From SAR202 cluster bacterium (lineage in GTDB: Bacteria; Chloroflexota; Dehalococcoidia; SAR202; CAJWER01): a stretch of 5,371 bases of DNA. Under the pieces are notes generated by a model. It saw only the letters and a program-made list of their open reading frames with translations. It was not told the DNA's origin and did not search any database. The translations under genes and the position numbers were made by a program. The stretch spans positions 1 through 5,371 of the forward strand of contig JASLXL010000106.1 of the NCBI GenBank assembly GCA_030740335.1, given 5' to 3'. This document shows, piece by piece, positions 4,696-5,371 of this stretch. The first letter of the stretch is position 1, and each line of letters begins with the position of its first letter.

Positions 4696-4745
4696 GTAGA
4701 GGGGCCGCTACCCATACTTTTTCCTCCCATTTTGGATTAACCCAA

Positions 4746-5371
4746 ATGACCCAAACTCAGCGAACTGACGATAGCGCCGACACCGAACCGGAGCTGGCAA
4801 CGCTAACCCTCGGCGAATTCGACCCGATGGGCGACACCGTGGCGGAGCTGGACGGAGAGTCTATCAGCGTATTCGGTGGCATCCCGGGTGAACGGGTCGT
4901 GTGCCGGATAGTACGGTATGGAAGGGGCAAGAGGCGGCACGCTGCGGGCATGGTGGTCGAGGTCCTGGAAGCGTCTCCTCACCGTGTCGTCGTTCCGTGC
5001 CAATATTTTGGAACTTGTACTGGTTGCCAGTGGCAGCACATCGACTACGACCACCAGATCTCGATCAAGCGCGATACAGTGACAGCAGCGCTCCGTGTCT
5101 ACCCGGAACTAGGGGGCCTGTCGGTAGAGCCGACGGTGCCGAGCGAGCAGGAACTCTACTATAGAAATCATGCTCGATTCACCGTTCGTAGTGGCACCCT
5201 CGGATTTGTCAGCCGGATCACCCATCAGTTCGCCAGGGTAGACGAATGCATGCTCATGACCGCAGGTATCAATGAAATCCTCGACAAGCTACAGGGTCGC
5301 TCGGCGGCCACGAGCCAACTATCCATACGATATGGCATAAATACGGACGAATGGCTACTCCAGCCGACGTT
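4746..5371 (+). CDS. rlmD: 23S rRNA (uracil-C5)-methyltransferase, RlmD/RumA type, partial (C-terminus beyond right edge)
   Basis: The frame is open from ATG 4746 to the window edge, giving 208 residues. Residues about 18-76 form a TRAM RNA-binding domain (LGEFDPMGDTVAELDG, GGIPGERV, VVEVLEASPHR). It is followed by the [4Fe-4S] cysteine set of RumA-type enzymes: C85-x5-C91-x2-C94 in PCQYFGTCTGCQW and a distant fourth, C168, in VDECML. YYRNHARFTVR and GFVSRITHQFARVDEC are typical of the central domain. The SAM-binding Rossmann domain with the catalytic cysteine lies beyond the edge; full-length relatives are around 400-450 residues. These enzymes methylate U1939 (or U747 and U1939) of 23S rRNA; TrmA-like tRNA methylation is less likely because TrmA lacks the TRAM domain and cluster. 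The Shine-Dalgarno is weak (GGA at 4734-4736). The gene diverges from lipA. Confidence 0.88.
   Translation, partial: MTQTQRTDDSADTEPELATLTLGEFDPMGDTVAELDGESISVFGGIPGERVVCRIVRYGRGKRRHAAGMVVEVLEASPHRVVVPCQYFGTCTGCQWQHIDYDHQISIKRDTVTAALRVYPELGGLSVEPTVPSEQELYYRNHARFTVRSGTLGFVSRITHQFARVDECMLMTAGINEILDKLQGRSAATSQLSIRYGINTDEWLLQPT

Larger units (their letters stand above)
4595..4745. promoter_or_regulatory. Divergent promoter region between lipA and the rRNA methyltransferase gene
   Basis: The 151 nt hold back-to-back candidate promoters, both of extended -10 type. For lipA, minus strand TGGTATCAT (4652-4644) gives a leader of about 43 nt. For the methyltransferase, plus strand TGCTAAAAT (4677-4685) gives a leader of about 50 nt. 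Neither has a good -35. The two -10 elements lie only about 30 nt apart, so transcription from one could affect the other. Confidence 0.4.

Noticed and set aside
1..5371. CRISPR array, insertion sequence, tRNA or rRNA gene
   Set aside because: No regularly spaced repeats, transposase frame, terminal inverted repeats or cloverleaf-like segment was seen on either strand.

Overview
This is a GC-rich bacterial window, roughly 58% G+C by eye, using the standard code: TGA ends at least two intact genes. It carries two partial genes at the edges, three intact genes and one sigma-factor gene interrupted by an in-frame stop. The gene content fits an environmental bacterium. A Chloroflexota-type lineage (for example Dehalococcoidia/SAR202) is my guess from the general style of the proteins and is not proven by any marker here.

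Layout. (1) Positions 1-798, minus strand: the N-terminal 266 residues of a CehA/McbA-like PHP-domain metallohydrolase that runs off the left edge. (2) 799-1056: a divergent intergenic region with several short repeats and candidate promoters. (3) 1057-1863, plus strand: a SigB/SigF-type alternative sigma factor whose frame is broken only by one TGA at 1522-1524, between region 3 and region 4. (4) 1864-1908: a short convergent gap. (5) 4594 down to 1909, minus strand: an apparent operon of lipA (lipoyl synthase), a DUF1445 protein and a DUF4392 protein. The last two correspond to the N- and C-terminal halves of vertebrate D-glutamate cyclase (DGLUCY). (6) 4595-4745: a divergent promoter region. 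(7) 4746 to the right edge, plus strand: the N-terminal 208 residues of an RlmD/RumA-type, iron-sulfur-containing 23S rRNA uracil-C5 methyltransferase.

How the parts may work together. The DUF1445/DUF4392 pair is the most metabolically suggestive part: if it behaves like DGLUCY it would turn D-glutamate into 5-oxo-D-proline, here with two polypeptides instead of one. Its co-direction with lipA may only be transcriptional convenience. The lipA and PHP-metallohydrolase genes share an 18-nt element (16/18 identical) at almost the same distance upstream of their start codons, which hints at a common promoter class or regulator. The broken sigma factor is the clearest oddity. Read through, it would give a 268-residue protein of normal family length, so it is a very recent pseudogene, a split or read-through sigma factor, or a sequence error.
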